64,000 nucleotides of DNA from Nitrospirota bacterium (GCA_040757335.1 JBFLXB010000011.1:23047-87046), one strand, 5' to 3'; shown: positions 45,811 through 55,058, numbered from the stretch's first letter. The notes: a model not told the origin generated them from the sequence alone. Program-made: numbers and translations.

Positions 45811-46744
45811 AGATCGCCCGCAGCACGGCGTCGCCCCCTCGTCCCAACAGTCGCTCGGCCAGCTCGCGTCCCAACGTCGGCCCCTGCCCGGCGGCTCCGG
45901 CGATCTCGTCCCGCAACACGCGCTCGCCCCGCACGCCCGCGATGAGCCCTTGCAGCGTCAACCGGTCGCCGGCGAGCGTGGCGTGGGCCGCGATCGGGAC
46001 CTGGCACCCGCCTTCGAGGCGCGCCAAGAACGCCCGCTCCGCCTCCACGCATGCGCGGGTGTCGGGGTGGTCCAGCACCGCCACCAGCCTGTTGACTCGC
46101 CCGTCGCTGCGCCGACACTCGATACCCAACGCGCCTTGTCCGATCGCCGGCAGGCACACGGTCGGGGCGAGGATTTCCGTGATCCGCGTCTCCCAGCCCA
46201 GCCGTCGGAGTCCCGCGGTCGCCAGCACGATCGCGTCCATCGCCCCGTCCGCCCCGTCGGCCACCTTACGCAGCCGCGTATCGAGATTGCCCCGCAGGCT
46301 CGCAATGGTGAAATCGTGTCGATAGGCCAACAACTGCGCCTGGCGTCGTAAGCTGCTGGTGCCGATGGTGGCGCCCGCGGGCAGTTTCGCCAGGGGCAGA
46401 CCGCTCCGGCTGATCAACGCATCGTAGGGATCTTCACGCGGCGGGATCGCGGCCAGATGGAGCGGGTCGGGCAAGACCGTGGGCACGTCCTTCATGCTGT
46501 GGACTGCCAGATCCACGATGCCGCTCAGCAGAGCTTCCTCGATCTCTTTGACGAACAGGCCCTTGCCGCCCACGGTGGACAACGGCGCGTCCAGAATCTT
46601 GTCGCCCGTGGTCTTGATGATCGCCAGCGCGACGTCGAGGCCGGGATGCGCGGCTTGGAGTCGGGTTTTCACCCATTCGGCCTGCCAGCGCGCCAGCACG
46701 CTGCCTCGCGTGCCGATGGTCAGACGGGTGGAGGACGCGGCCAT
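45794..46744 (-). CDS. hemC: Porphobilinogen deaminase (hydroxymethylbilane synthase)
   Basis: A 316-residue enzyme that polymerises four porphobilinogens. Motifs: LTIGTRGSVLARWQA, TTGDKILDAPL, GGKGLFVKEIEEALL, AVHSMKDVPT and IGTSSLRRQAQL. The dipyrromethane-cofactor cysteine is in LEGGCQVPIAAHA. ATG 46744 overlaps the hemA stop by one base (TGATG); a GTG one codon upstream is possible. Typical length. Confidence 0.97.
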   Translation of the reverse strand: MAASSTRLTIGTRGSVLARWQAEWVKTRLQAAHPGLDVALAIIKTTGDKILDAPLSTVGGKGLFVKEIEEALLSGIVDLAVHSMKDVPTVLPDPLHLAAIPPREDPYDALISRSGLPLAKLPAGATIGTSSLRRQAQLLAYRHDFTIASLRGNLDTRLRKVADGADGAMDAIVLATAGLRRLGWETRITEILAPTVCLPAIGQGALGIECRRSDGRVNRLVAVLDHPDTRACVEAERAFLARLEGGCQVPIAAHATLAGDRLTLQGLIAGVRGERVLRDEIAGAAGQGPTLGRELAERLLGRGGDAVLRAIYAESG

Positions 46745-48087
46745 CACGTGCCGCGCGGTTCAGAACGGTCGGCCTGCGGCTCTCCGCCGCGCACGGAGTC
46801 ATCAGCCGACCGTGACGGCTTCTCATCCAGATGAAACAGTCGCCGCACAATGTCCACGTACAGCGCACCGTGGGTTTGGGTCGCCTCGTCCTTGAGCACC
46901 ACCAACGGAGCGTGCAACAGCTTGTTGACGAGCGCTGAGGTCACGCCATCGAGCGCGGCCCGCAGGTCCTGTTCGGACCCGTTTTTGTAGCGGGCCATCG
47001 CGCGCTCGACCTCGGCCTGCCGAAGGCGCTCGACTTGTTGACGGAGATCAACGATCGTGGGGGTGACCTCGAGCGATCTGAGCCACTTCACCATGTGAGC
47101 GAGTTCTTCCTCAATGATCGCTTCCGCCTTCACCGCCTCCTTTTCCCGTTCGCGGCGGTTGGCCTCGACCACCGAGTTGAGGTCGTCGATGTTGTACAAA
47201 AAGACGTCTTCCACCTCGTTCACGGCCGGGTCGATGTTGCGCGGCACGGCGAGGTCGATCAGGAACAGGGGGCGGCCTTTGCGACGCCGGGCCACGTCGG
47301 CCATTTGCCTCGCGTCGAGGAGGTAGTGACTCGCGCCCGTGGAGCAGATCACGATGTCGGCTCGGACCAGTTCGTCCATGAAGCCTTCGCGGGCAACGGC
47401 CTGGGCCGAGTATTCACGCGCCAACGCGTCGGCCTTGGCCTGATTTCGGGCGGCAATCACGATTCGCTCCGCGCCGTGCGACACGAGACTCTTGGCCGCC
47501 AGTTCCGCCATTTCCCCGGACCCCATCACCAACACGCGGGTCTCATCGAGGCTCCGGAAGATCTTGCGCGCCAGTTCAACTGCCGCGGAACTGACCGAGA
47601 CCGCGCTCTCCGCCACGCGGGTCTCGGTGCGGATCCGTTTGGCGACCGAGATCGCCTTGTTGAAGAGTTTGTTGAGCACCACGCCGGTGGCCTTGTGCGC
47701 CAGCGCGGCGTCGAACGCGTCCTTGACCTGGCCCAGGATCTGGGGCTCGCCCAGGACCATGGAGTCGAGGCTCGCCGCCACGCGGAACACGTGCCGGATG
47801 GCCTCGGCCGACGCGTAGTAATAGAGATGAGGGGCCGGCGCCTCGCGGCCATCCGCGTGGTAGGAGCCGAAGAAGCGGGTCGCGCCCTCGAACCCGGCGT
47901 CGGTGTCCCGCACCGCGGCGCACACTTCCACGCGGTTGCAGGTCGAGAGAACCACGCCTTCCGCCACGCCTTGGCAGGACCGCAGGCGGTCGAGCGCGCC
48001 CGCCCACTCGGACTCCGGGAGCGCGTACCGTTCGCGCACCTCAACCGGCGCGGTGCGGTGACTCAACCCGACGACGATGATGTTCAC
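46744..48087 (-). CDS. hemA: Glutamyl-tRNA reductase
   Basis: A 447-residue NADPH enzyme that reduces glutamyl-tRNA to glutamate-1-semialdehyde, the first step of C5 tetrapyrrole synthesis. Conserved stretches: VVGLSHRTAPVEVRER, the catalytic cysteine in VVLSTCNRVEV, GEPQILGQVKDAF, the NADPH fold VLVMGSGEMAELAAKSL, VICSTGASHY and LFLIDLAVPRNIDP. The C-terminal dimerisation helix ends near LFHLDEKPS. GTG 48087 is chosen because GGAAGG lies 9 nt upstream and it gives the family N-terminus. It is the first gene of the hem block; hemL is not here. Confidence 0.96.
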   Translation of the reverse strand: MNIIVVGLSHRTAPVEVRERYALPESEWAGALDRLRSCQGVAEGVVLSTCNRVEVCAAVRDTDAGFEGATRFFGSYHADGREAPAPHLYYYASAEAIRHVFRVAASLDSMVLGEPQILGQVKDAFDAALAHKATGVVLNKLFNKAISVAKRIRTETRVAESAVSVSSAAVELARKIFRSLDETRVLVMGSGEMAELAAKSLVSHGAERIVIAARNQAKADALAREYSAQAVAREGFMDELVRADIVICSTGASHYLLDARQMADVARRRKGRPLFLIDLAVPRNIDPAVNEVEDVFLYNIDDLNSVVEANRREREKEAVKAEAIIEEELAHMVKWLRSLEVTPTIVDLRQQVERLRQAEVERAMARYKNGSEQDLRAALDGVTSALVNKLLHAPLVVLKDEATQTHGALYVDIVRRLFHLDEKPSRSADDSVRGGEPQADRSEPRGT

Positions 48088-48428
48088 GAGCGGCCGCCTT
48101 CCGATTGCCTTCCATGCCACACGTCCGCGTCACCCTACTGCACCCGCGGATACGCTGCTGCAACGGGCGGTCTCGCCGCTCAGTCGGTCAACGTACTGCA
48201 GAGAGTACGCCTCCCTCCTTCGACGGCTCCGAGCGCGCGTTGCTTCGCCATGTGTAAGGTACCTCAACAACCCGTCGCCAGCGCCTTACGGCGCCGAGCA
48301 CATTTCGCTGGCGTCTGCGCGGTTTCGTGACGAACCCTCATGAATCATCCGGGCTACCATCAGCCAGTCAGACGGTCACCCGTCCGTCGGAGGACTGATG
48401 CAGGCACCAGAGGACCCGCCCGGCCGCG
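48088..48428 (-). other. Intergenic region upstream of hemA
   Basis: About 340 nt with no protein-coding frame I would trust. It holds a short inverted repeat CGTACT-N6-AGTACG (about 48189-48206) and other small dyads such as GGTACC. No clear promoter or terminator could be fixed, although hemA transcription must begin here and the grx transcript must end at the other side. Its composition resembles palindromic intergenic repeats elsewhere, but I see no second copy. Confidence 0.4.
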
Positions 48429-48752
48429 CTACTCTCCGAACGCCGACTCGAGCAACGGCTCGACTTCGCCCTTGCGCTCCATCTCATCGAGCACGTCCGT
48501 GTCGCCGTAGAATTGGCCATTGATGAAGACTTTGGGCAAGGTCGGCCAGTTGGTCATGCGGGAAAGATATTCCCGCTTCGGCATGTTGTCGAGGACGTCG
48601 ATGACTTCGAACGGCCGCTTGTACTTGGCGAAGAACTGGATCGTCTCCACCGTGAATCCGCAGCGCGGCATCATTTTCGTGCCCTTGCCGTAAATGAGAA
48701 TCTTGTGCTGCGCAATCTCCTGCTTAACCTCGTCTTCGATCGGATTGCTCAT
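48429..48752 (-). CDS. Monothiol glutaredoxin, Grx4-like (CGFT active site)
   Basis: A 107-residue thioredoxin-fold protein of the GrxD/Grx4 group. Features: KILIYGKGTKMMPRCGFT at about 18-35, then the TVETIQFFAKY helix, WPTLPKVFINGQF (TVP-like cis-proline motif as TLP) and GDTDVLDEM. The usual CGFS is CGFT here, still monothiol. These proteins carry and transfer [2Fe-2S] clusters, often as a heterodimer with BolA. It follows bolA by 45 nt in the same direction. ATG 48752 follows GAAGGAG by 5 nt. Confidence 0.93.
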   Translation of the reverse strand: MSNPIEDEVKQEIAQHKILIYGKGTKMMPRCGFTVETIQFFAKYKRPFEVIDVLDNMPKREYLSRMTNWPTLPKVFINGQFYGDTDVLDEMERKGEVEPLLESAFGE

Positions 48753-48797
48753 CGTCACTCCTTCCGAAAAGTCAAAAGGACTCCGTGTCCCGGAGCC

Positions 48798-49052
48798 TCA
48801 TGTACGCGCAACGCCCGCCTCATCCGGCGTCTGGGCCTTCAACTCCGCCGCGTGGATACGACCATCCGCCATGGGATCGCGCAACGCCTGATAAATCAGC
48901 CGGTTGCGATCCAACAGATTCTTCCCCTGAAACGCGTTCGACACAACCCGGATCGCAAAGTGATCGCGCGTACCGGTGCGGTCCACGATGGCCACCTCGG
49001 CATCGGGCATCACGGCCCGCAGATAGTCCACAATCGCCTCGTTCGTGATCAC
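48798..49052 (-). CDS. bolA: BolA-family protein
   Basis: An 84-residue BolA/IbaG-like protein: ITNEAIVDYLRAVMPDAEVAIVD, then HFAIRVVSNAFQGKNLLDRNRLIYQAL, cut before the 20-residue limit by position only. The invariant histidine is in DHFAIRV and the signature includes FQGKN and R-N-R-L-I-Y. GTG 49052 is chosen for its AGGAGG four bases upstream; the longer frame to 49100 is the 5' leader. Paired with the Grx4-like gene, it probably handles iron-sulfur cluster trafficking. Confidence 0.9.
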   Translation of the reverse strand: MITNEAIVDYLRAVMPDAEVAIVDRTGTRDHFAIRVVSNAFQGKNLLDRNRLIYQALRDPMADGRIHAAELKAQTPDEAGVART

Positions 49053-49084
49053 ACCGCCTCCTCCCAGGACATCGCCGGTCGTGT

Positions 49085-49114
49085 ATCTTAGCGTATCCAC
49101 AGCAACGGCGGCAA
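49085..49114 (-). promoter_or_regulatory. Promoter of the bolA-grx operon
   Basis: TTGCCG (49109-49114) and TAAGAT (49085-49090), minus strand, 18-bp spacing, giving a start near 49078 and a leader of about 26 nt before GTG 49052. The -35 is weak. A better TTGACT match lies slightly upstream but with too long a spacer. Confidence 0.55.
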
Positions 49115-49206
49115 GTCAAAGACCGGACGAGGGACTGTCTTCCCGCTACGCAACAAACGCCAGAGACCAAGGCCCAGCCCCCGAAACCGCTCGGATGAAC
49201 GGCGGG

Positions 49207-50319
49207 TCAGACGTTGAAACGGAAGTAGATCACGTCGCCGTCTTTGACCACGTACTCCTTGCCTTCCAGGCGCAGCAGGCCTTTCTCTTTCACGGCGGCG
49301 GTGGATTTGAGGGTCAGGAGGTCATCGCAGGACATGACTTCGGCCCGGATGAAGCCTTTTTCGATGTCGGAGTGGATCTTGCCCGCGGCTGCGGGGGCTT
49401 TGGTGCCGGCGGTCACGGTCCAGGCGCGGCATTCGTCTTCGCCCGCGGTGAAGAAGGTGATCAGGCCCAGCAGCTTGTAGGCCGCGTGCGCCAAGCGGTC
49501 CAGGCCGGACTCTTTGAGGCCGAGGCCCGCGAGGAATTCGGGGCGATCGGCTTCTGGCAGTGCGGCGATCTCTTCTTCGACCTTGCCGCTGATGACCACC
49601 AGGGGTGCCCCCTCGGCCGCGGCCAAACGGCGTAACGGCGCGACCAGCGAGTTCTGGGGCTCGCCCGCGGTTTCCGCGGCCACGTCGGCCTCAGCCACGT
49701 TGGCCACGTAGAGCAATGGCTTGCCGGTGAGCAAGCGCAGGTCCTTGAGGATCGGCGCGTCTTCTTCGGTCGCTGGAAAGGTGCGGGCGGGTTTGCCGTC
49801 GCCCAGGTGTCTGACCACGCGCGCCATGAGCTCTGCTTCGTGGCGCGCGGCCTTGTCCGCGGTTTTAGTGCGTTTCTCCGCGGTTTGTTTGCGGCGCTCG
49901 GCCGTGTCCAAGTCGGCCAGGATCAACTCAGTGGTAATGATCTCCACGTCGCGGTCCGGATCCACCTTGCCCGCCACGTGCACCACGTCGGGATCCTCGA
50001 AACAGCGGACCACGTGCACGATGGCGTCCACCTCGCGGATGTGGCTGAGGAACTTGTTGCCCAGCCCCTCGCCTTGGCTCGCGCCTTTAACCAAGCCCGC
50101 GATGTCCACGAACTCCACCGTGGCCGGCGTGGTTTTCTTGGGGTGGTAGAGGGCGGACAGCGCGGTCAGCCGCGCATCCGGCACCTGCACGATGCCCACA
50201 TTCGGCTCGATCGTGCAAAACGGATAATTGGCTACCGCGGCCTGGGCCGCGGTGAGCGCGTTAAAGAGGGTGGACTTCCCAACGTTGGGAAGTCCCACAA
50301 TCCCGCAGTTCAAAGACAT
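49207..50319 (-). CDS. ychF: Ribosome-associated GTP/ATP-binding protein YchF
   Basis: A 370-residue Obg-related NTPase. Motifs: G1 [15 protein letters not shown], the switch region [13 protein letters not shown]3 [20 protein letters not shown] (broken here for length) and NVAE in place of the canonical NKxD, the change that shifts specificity to ATP in YchF/Ola1. The TGS-like C-terminus has [13 protein letters not shown] and [15 protein letters not shown]. Its start lacks an obvious Shine-Dalgarno and has an A-rich leader. It follows hppA across a palindromic repeat. Confidence 0.97.
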   Translation of the reverse strand: MSLNCGIVGLPNVGKSTLFNALTAAQAAVANYPFCTIEPNVGIVQVPDARLTALSALYHPKKTTPATVEFVDIAGLVKGASQGEGLGNKFLSHIREVDAIVHVVRCFEDPDVVHVAGKVDPDRDVEIITTELILADLDTAERRKQTAEKRTKTADKAARHEAELMARVVRHLGDGKPARTFPATEEDAPILKDLRLLTGKPLLYVANVAEADVAAETAGEPQNSLVAPLRRLAAAEGAPLVVISGKVEEEIAALPEADRPEFLAGLGLKESGLDRLAHAAYKLLGLITFFTAGEDECRAWTVTAGTKAPAAAGKIHSDIEKGFIRAEVMSCDDLLTLKSTAAVKEKGLLRLEGKEYVVKDGDVIYFRFNV

Positions 50320-50353
50320 TTTGTTTTTTTCTTTTCAGGGGCACGCGGCTCAA

Positions 50354-50477
50354 CTGGCCGCGGAGAAGGTGGCAGATGCAAGGCGGAGCGAGGTTTTGCG
50401 CCGGAGCATACTGTATCGTACGTGAGGACGCAAAACCGCAGCGACAACGCCGCAGATGCCGCCTTATCGGCGGCCAG
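50354..50477. repeat. 124-bp imperfect palindromic intergenic repeat (REP-like)
   Basis: A long imperfect inverted repeat: outer arms CTGGCCG...GGTGGCAGATGC (from 50354) pair with GCAGATGCCGCC...CGGCCAG (to 50477). Inner arms AGGTTTTGCG and CGCAAAACC pair precisely, with a central part around ACTGTATCGTACGT that can form its own small stem. It exactly fills the spacer from the hppA stop to 35 nt before ychF. Long intergenic palindromes of this kind are seen as high-copy elements in several proteobacterial and Nitrospira-type genomes (recollection, not checked). It could serve as a terminator or mRNA stabiliser. Confidence 0.75.
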
Positions 50478-52520
50478 CTACACGATCAACGGTACAACCA
50501 ATAAGGCCACGATGTTAATAATCTTGATCATCGGATTGATCGCCGGCCCCGCCGTATCCTTATACGGGTCGCCGATGGTATCGCCGGTCACTGCGGCCTT
50601 GTGTGCATCGCTGCCTTTGCCTCCGTGGTGACCCTCTTCGATGTACTTCTTGGCGTTATCCCACGCCCCGCCGCCGCTGGTCATGGAGATCGCGACAAAC
50701 AGCCCGGTCACGATGCTGCCCACCAACACGCCACCGAGCGCCTTGGGCCCCAAGGCCATGCCGACGATGAGAGGAGTCAGAACCGGGATCAGCCCCGGGA
50801 CGATCATCTCGCGGATGGCCTGGCGCGTCACGATGTCCACGGCACGACCGTAGTCCGGCTTGGCCTTGCCTTCCATGATGCCCTTGATCTCCCGGAACTG
50901 GCGCCGCACCTCTTCTACCACCATCCCGGCCGCCTTGCCCACGGCTTCCATGGAGAAGGCCGCAAACAGATACGGCAGCAACCCGCCGATGAACAGCCCG
51001 ACCAGCACGTCGGGATCGCTCAGCGTAAATTGAATCGCTGCGGCGCCCGAGTGGATGTTGATCTCTTCGGTGTAGGCGGCGAACAGCACCAACGCCGCGA
51101 GCCCCGCCGACCCGATGGCATACCCCTTGGTCACGGCCTTGGTGGTGTTGCCCACCGCATCGAGTGGATCGGTCACGTTGCGAACCGACTTGTCCAACCC
51201 CGCCATTTCCGCGATCCCGCCCCCGTTGTCCGTGATCGGGCCGTAGGCGTCCAACGCCACCACGATTCCCGCCATCGACAACATGGACACCGCCGCGATG
51301 GCCACGCCGTAAATGTCAGCCAGGCTGTAGGAAGCGAGCACCCCGCCGGCAATGACGAGCACCGGGAGCGCGGTGGATTTCATGCCCACGGCCAAGCCCG
51401 CGATGACGTTGGTCGCGTGGCCGGTGGTCGAGGCTTGCGCAATGTCGCGGACCGGCTTGTACGCGGTGGACGTATAGTACTCCGTGATCATCACCAGAAA
51501 CGCGGTGACCACCAGCCCCACCAACGCCGAGAGGTAGATCGCCATCACGCCCGGCCCCTCGCTTCCCGACATCAGCCACGTGGTCACCGGGTAGAACGCC
51601 ACCGCGGACAGAGCCGCGCTCCAGATCAAGCCTTTATACAGCGCGCCCATGATGTTGCCGTTCGATCCCAGTCGGACGAAAAACGTCCCGATGATCGACG
51701 CCACGATGGAGATGCCGCCCAAGACCAACGGGTAGACCAACGCGGACTCGGCCGACGCGCCCGAAAACATCAGGGCGCCCAGGAGCATCGCGGAGATGAT
51801 GGTCACGGCGTAGGTCTCGAACAGGTCAGCCGCCATGCCGGCGCAGTCCCCCACGTTGTCGCCCACGTTGTCCGCGATCACGGCGGGGTTGCGGGGATCA
51901 TCTTCCGGAATCCCAGCTTCCACCTTGCCCACCAGGTCCGCGCCCACGTCCGCGGCCTTGGTGAAGATGCCGCCGCCCAGCCGCGCGAAGATGCTGATCA
52001 AGCTGCCGCCGAAGCCCAAGCCCACCAGCGGCGTGATGTTGACCGCTGCGCCGGCCGGGGTGGTGGCTTTCAGGAACCAGTAATAACCCGCCACGCCCAA
52101 TAGCCCCAGGCCCACCACCAGCAGGCCGGTCACCGCGCCACCCCGGAATGCCACATTGAACGCCGCCGCCAATCCGTTGCGCGCGGCTTCTGCGGTCCGC
52201 ACGTTCGCGCGCACCGACACGTTCATGCCGATGTAGCCAGCCAACGCCGACAACACCGCGCCGATCGCAAAGCCCACCGCAGTTTTCCAGCCCAAGGCCA
52301 CCAACAGCGCGACGAACAGGCCCCCCCCCACCAGGGCGATGGTGGTGTACTGGCGGTTCAGGTACGCCTTGGCGCCTTCTTGAATCGCGTGCGCGATTTC
52401 CTGCATCCGCTGGGAGCCGGCGGACAACCCGACGACCCATCGCGCGCTGATCGCTCCGTACGCGATCGCCGCGGCTGCGCACCCCAAGGCGAAGACCATC
52501 GCCACGACCGTGATCGACAT
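50478..52520 (-). CDS. hppA: Membrane-bound proton-translocating pyrophosphatase, K+-independent type
   Basis: A 680-residue, about 16-helix membrane pump using pyrophosphate hydrolysis to move protons. The substrate loops are [20 protein letters not shown] (about 189-208), [20 protein letters not shown] (two DNVGD/DCAGM aspartate boxes) and [18 protein letters not shown]. The sequence [10 protein letters not shown] near residue 457 has Lys and Thr at the positions that mark K+-independent enzymes (K+-dependent ones carry Ala there). It ends normally at [15 protein letters not shown] 52520 follows GAAGGAG; GTG 52523 is the longer alternative. Confidence 0.95.
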   Translation of the reverse strand: MSITVVAMVFALGCAAAAIAYGAISARWVVGLSAGSQRMQEIAHAIQEGAKAYLNRQYTTIALVGGGLFVALLVALGWKTAVGFAIGAVLSALAGYIGMNVSVRANVRTAEAARNGLAAAFNVAFRGGAVTGLLVVGLGLLGVAGYYWFLKATTPAGAAVNITPLVGLGFGGSLISIFARLGGGIFTKAADVGADLVGKVEAGIPEDDPRNPAVIADNVGDNVGDCAGMAADLFETYAVTIISAMLLGALMFSGASAESALVYPLVLGGISIVASIIGTFFVRLGSNGNIMGALYKGLIWSAALSAVAFYPVTTWLMSGSEGPGVMAIYLSALVGLVVTAFLVMITEYYTSTAYKPVRDIAQASTTGHATNVIAGLAVGMKSTALPVLVIAGGVLASYSLADIYGVAIAAVSMLSMAGIVVALDAYGPITDNGGGIAEMAGLDKSVRNVTDPLDAVGNTTKAVTKGYAIGSAGLAALVLFAAYTEEINIHSGAAAIQFTLSDPDVLVGLFIGGLLPYLFAAFSMEAVGKAAGMVVEEVRRQFREIKGIMEGKAKPDYGRAVDIVTRQAIREMIVPGLIPVLTPLIVGMALGPKALGGVLVGSIVTGLFVAISMTSGGGAWDNAKKYIEEGHHGGKGSDAHKAAVTGDTIGDPYKDTAGPAINPMIKIINIVALLVVPLIV

Positions 52521-52552
52521 CACTTCACTCCTTCGTCAGTTGATGAGGTCAC

Positions 52553-52575
52553 AAAAAAAAGCGACCGCAGTCGCC
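52553..52575 (-). terminator. Intrinsic terminator after pth
   Basis: On the minus strand a GCGAC/GTCGC stem with 4-nt loop is followed directly by eight T (52553-52560 as A on the plus strand), 20 nt after the pth stop. This is the clearest rho-independent terminator in the window, ending the ispE-prs-rplY-pth transcript upstream of hppA. Confidence 0.85.
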
Positions 52576-52594
52576 TCTCCCCTACCCTACGCGC

Positions 52595-53155
52595 CTACGG
52601 CGCGTGAAATCGGTTCATCGCCGCGTCGACCCCTTCGGTCAACGCCACGGTGATCGCGTCACGCGCCCGCTCCACCGCGGGAACGATCACCGCGGTTTCC
52701 TCGGCCGAAAACGCCTCCAACACGTATTCGACCGGATCGCTCCCGATCGGGGGTCGGCCGATCCCGACCTTGAGCCGGAGGAACGCGTCAGTTCCCAGCG
52801 CCTCGATGATCGAGCGCACGCCGTTGTGTCCGCCGGGGCCCCCAGCGCGCTTGAACCGCAGCTGCCCCAACGGGAGATCCAAGTCGTCGTAGACGACCAA
52901 CAAGGCACCCGGTTCGCCGCTCGTTTCCGCGAGCATTGCGCGAACCGCGCTCCCGCTGCGATTCATGTAGCCGAGCGGTTCGACCACCCAAAGGTCTTCG
53001 CCGGCCAGAACTCCACGGCCGGCGGCACGGTCACCCGCCTGCCGCAGATCAATATGATGGGCGGCGGCGAACGCCTCGACCACCCGGAACCCCACGTTGT
53101 GGCGGGTCGCGGCGTAACGCGCGCCGGGATTCCCCAGCCCCACCACGACCTTCAC
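52595..53155 (-). CDS. pth: Peptidyl-tRNA hydrolase
   Basis: A 186-residue enzyme that recycles peptidyl-tRNA. Motifs: VVGLGNPGARYAATRHNVGF (catalytic histidine in RHNVGF), PLGYMNRSGSAV (N and M of the FMN loop), LLVVYDDLDLPLGQLRFK and GGHNGVRSIIEAL. Start is GTG 53155, only 6 nt after rplY. Typical length. Confidence 0.97.
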   Translation of the reverse strand: MKVVVGLGNPGARYAATRHNVGFRVVEAFAAAHHIDLRQAGDRAAGRGVLAGEDLWVVEPLGYMNRSGSAVRAMLAETSGEPGALLVVYDDLDLPLGQLRFKRAGGPGGHNGVRSIIEALGTDAFLRLKVGIGRPPIGSDPVEYVLEAFSAEETAVIVPAVERARDAITVALTEGVDAAMNRFHAP

Positions 53156-53161
53156 GGAGGG

Positions 53162-53899
53162 TTATTTGCCCTTGGCTTCTTTGGGCTTCTCTTCCTTGCC
53201 CTTGGCTTCAGCCTTCGCTTCCGGCTTTCCGGCGGCCGCCGCAGCCGGTTCACCCTCTTCCTTCTTCTTGGTCAACACTTCAGGCTCTTTGGTTTCCTTG
53301 GGCGCGCCCGCCAAGAGCTCGGCGAGCTTCTCCTCGGACATCGGCATGGTGACGGACACCACAACCAGGTCGCCGTCGCCTAGAACCCGAATTCCTTCGC
53401 CGAGCTGAAGGTCGCGCAAATGGATCGCCTCGCCCGTCTTCAACTGCCCCGCGTCCACCCGCACGGCGTCGGGAATGAGCGCGGGCAGGCACTCGATCTC
53501 CACCTCGCGCAACCCGTGTTGAAGCACGCCGCCTTCTTTCACGCCGAGCGGCGTGTCGCCGACTACCTCGACGTGCACCTTGAGGCGAATCGCGCGGTCG
53601 AGCGCCACCTCGAACAAGTCGATGTGCAGCGGCTTCCCGGTGATCGGATCATGCTGCACTTCGCGGAGGATCGCCAATCGCTCCTTGTCTTTTTTCCCGC
53701 CGACCCGCAAATCGATCAGCGTGTTTTCCCCCGCCGCCGAGTGGAGGAGTTTGCTGAGGTCGGCGGGGTTCAGGCTCAATAACGTGGATTGCCCGCCGCT
53801 ATACAGCACGGCGGGAATCTTTCCGCCTCTCCGCAAGGTTCGGGCCGCTCCCTTGCCCGCCTGGGTTCGCTGTTCAACCGTCAATTCGATGCGCTGCAT
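53162..53899 (-). CDS. rplY: 50S ribosomal protein L25, general-stress (CTC) form
   Basis: A 245-residue L25/TL5/CTC-type protein that binds 5S rRNA. The N-terminal beta-barrel has AGKGAARTLRRGGKIPAVLY and the segment VQHDPITGKPLHIDLFEV. The C-terminal CTC domain includes LREVEIECLPALIPDAVRVD. From about residue 195 the protein ends in an unusual tail of about 50 residues rich in Lys, Glu, Ala and Pro, which looks disordered. Typical CTC proteins are about 200-220 residues. Confidence 0.96.
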   Translation of the reverse strand: MQRIELTVEQRTQAGKGAARTLRRGGKIPAVLYSGGQSTLLSLNPADLSKLLHSAAGENTLIDLRVGGKKDKERLAILREVQHDPITGKPLHIDLFEVALDRAIRLKVHVEVVGDTPLGVKEGGVLQHGLREVEIECLPALIPDAVRVDAGQLKTGEAIHLRDLQLGEGIRVLGDGDLVVVSVTMPMSEEKLAELLAGAPKETKEPEVLTKKKEEGEPAAAAAGKPEAKAEAKGKEEKPKEAKGK

Positions 53900-53926
53900 G
53901 CCTTACTCCTTCCTCATCTCTCACGG

Positions 53927-54865
53927 TCACACAAATAACGAGCTCACCGATTCTTCTTCATGGATGCGTTTGATCGCCTCGCCCAATAACGGCGCCACCG
54001 TCAGCGAGACCAGTTTGCGGCACTTCTCTTCCTTGCCGTTTAACGGCAGCGTGTTCGTCACCACCAGCGTATCCAGAGGAGCCTGGTTGATGCGGTCGAG
54101 CGCGGGGCCGGACAGCACCGGATGGGTACAGCCGCCGAGGATCGTGCGGGCGCCCTTGTCGCGCAGCGCGATCGCACCCTGGGCCAGCGTGCCCGCCGTG
54201 TCGATCATGTCGTCGAGCAACAAGACATTCCGGCCGGCGACTTCACCGATGATGTTCATCAGCTTGGTTTGGTTGGGCCCTTCGCGCCGCTTGTCGATGA
54301 TCGCCAGGCTGGCTTTGAGCCGTTTAGCGAACGCGCGCGCGCGCTCCACCCCGCCGGCGTCCGGAGAGACGACGACCAGATCGCCCAGCCCCACTTGTTT
54401 GAAGTGCTCCAGCAACACCGGTGTGGCGTAGAGGTGATCGACCGGAATATTGAAGAACCCTTGGATCTGCCCCGCGTGGAGGTCGATGGTCAAGACGCGG
54501 TGCGCGCCAGCCGTGGCGATCAGGTCAGCGACCAGCTTGGCGGTGATGGGCACCCGCGGCTGATCCTTGCGATCCTGGCGCGCGTACCCGTAATAGGGCA
54601 GCACGGCCGTGATCCGGTAGGCCGACGCGCGCTTGAGGGCGTCGAGCATGATGAGCAACTCCATGATGTGCTTGTTGACGGGATCCGACGCGGATTGCAG
54701 GAGAAACACGTCCATGCCACGGACGTTTTCCTCGATGCGGACGTGAATCTCGCCGTCGCTGAAGGTCCCGACCGTGGCTTCACCCACGGCGATCCCGAGA
54801 TAATCACAGATCTCGTGCGCCAACGCCGGATTGGAGTTGCCGGTAAACAGTTTGAGTTCTCTCAT
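53927..54865 (-). CDS. prs: Ribose-phosphate pyrophosphokinase
   Basis: A 312-residue PRPP synthase. Motifs: [67 protein letters not shown] (ATP-loop), [31 protein letters not shown] and the PRPP loop [17 protein letters not shown]. Full length for class I enzymes. It lies 119 nt after tRNA-Gln and 27 nt before rplY. Confidence 0.97.
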   Translation of the reverse strand: MRELKLFTGNSNPALAHEICDYLGIAVGEATVGTFSDGEIHVRIEENVRGMDVFLLQSASDPVNKHIMELLIMLDALKRASAYRITAVLPYYGYARQDRKDQPRVPITAKLVADLIATAGAHRVLTIDLHAGQIQGFFNIPVDHLYATPVLLEHFKQVGLGDLVVVSPDAGGVERARAFAKRLKASLAIIDKRREGPNQTKLMNIIGEVAGRNVLLLDDMIDTAGTLAQGAIALRDKGARTILGGCTHPVLSGPALDRINQAPLDTLVVTNTLPLNGKEEKCRKLVSLTVAPLLGEAIKRIHEEESVSSLFV

Positions 54866-54983
54866 CGCGTCACAGCCATTGTGAGTCCCTCAACGATCCA
54901 ACGACCAGAACGGAGGTCAAACTTGTCTCGCAGCCTCGGCGCAGCAAACCGCGCCTGCGTTGCGCTACGCAAGCGAGGTTGAG

Positions 54984-55058
54984 TGGTTGGGGCGCCAGGA
55001 TTCGAACCTGGGAATGGGAGATCCAAAGTCTCCTGACTTACCACTTGTCGACGCCCCA
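54984..55058 (-). tRNA. tRNA-Gln (TTG), CCA end encoded
   Basis: A 7-bp acceptor stem TGGGGCG/CGCCCCA with the U1-A72 pair usual for tRNA-Gln, discriminator A and encoded CCA (54984-54986). The anticodon TTG is at 55024-55026 in the loop CTTTGGA. The T loop is TTCGAAT. It lies between ispE and prs on the same strand. I see no promoter or terminator of its own, so it is probably processed from the operon transcript. Confidence 0.96.

Noticed and set aside
48384..48418. GACGG/CCGTC pairing as grx terminator
   Set aside because: The stem is too short and no T run follows on the minus strand.
54887..54983. Dyad-containing spacer between prs and tRNA-Gln as a possible repeat or terminator
   Set aside because: Only short pairings (TTGCG-CTA-CGCAA and CCTCG/CGAGG); not strong enough to call.
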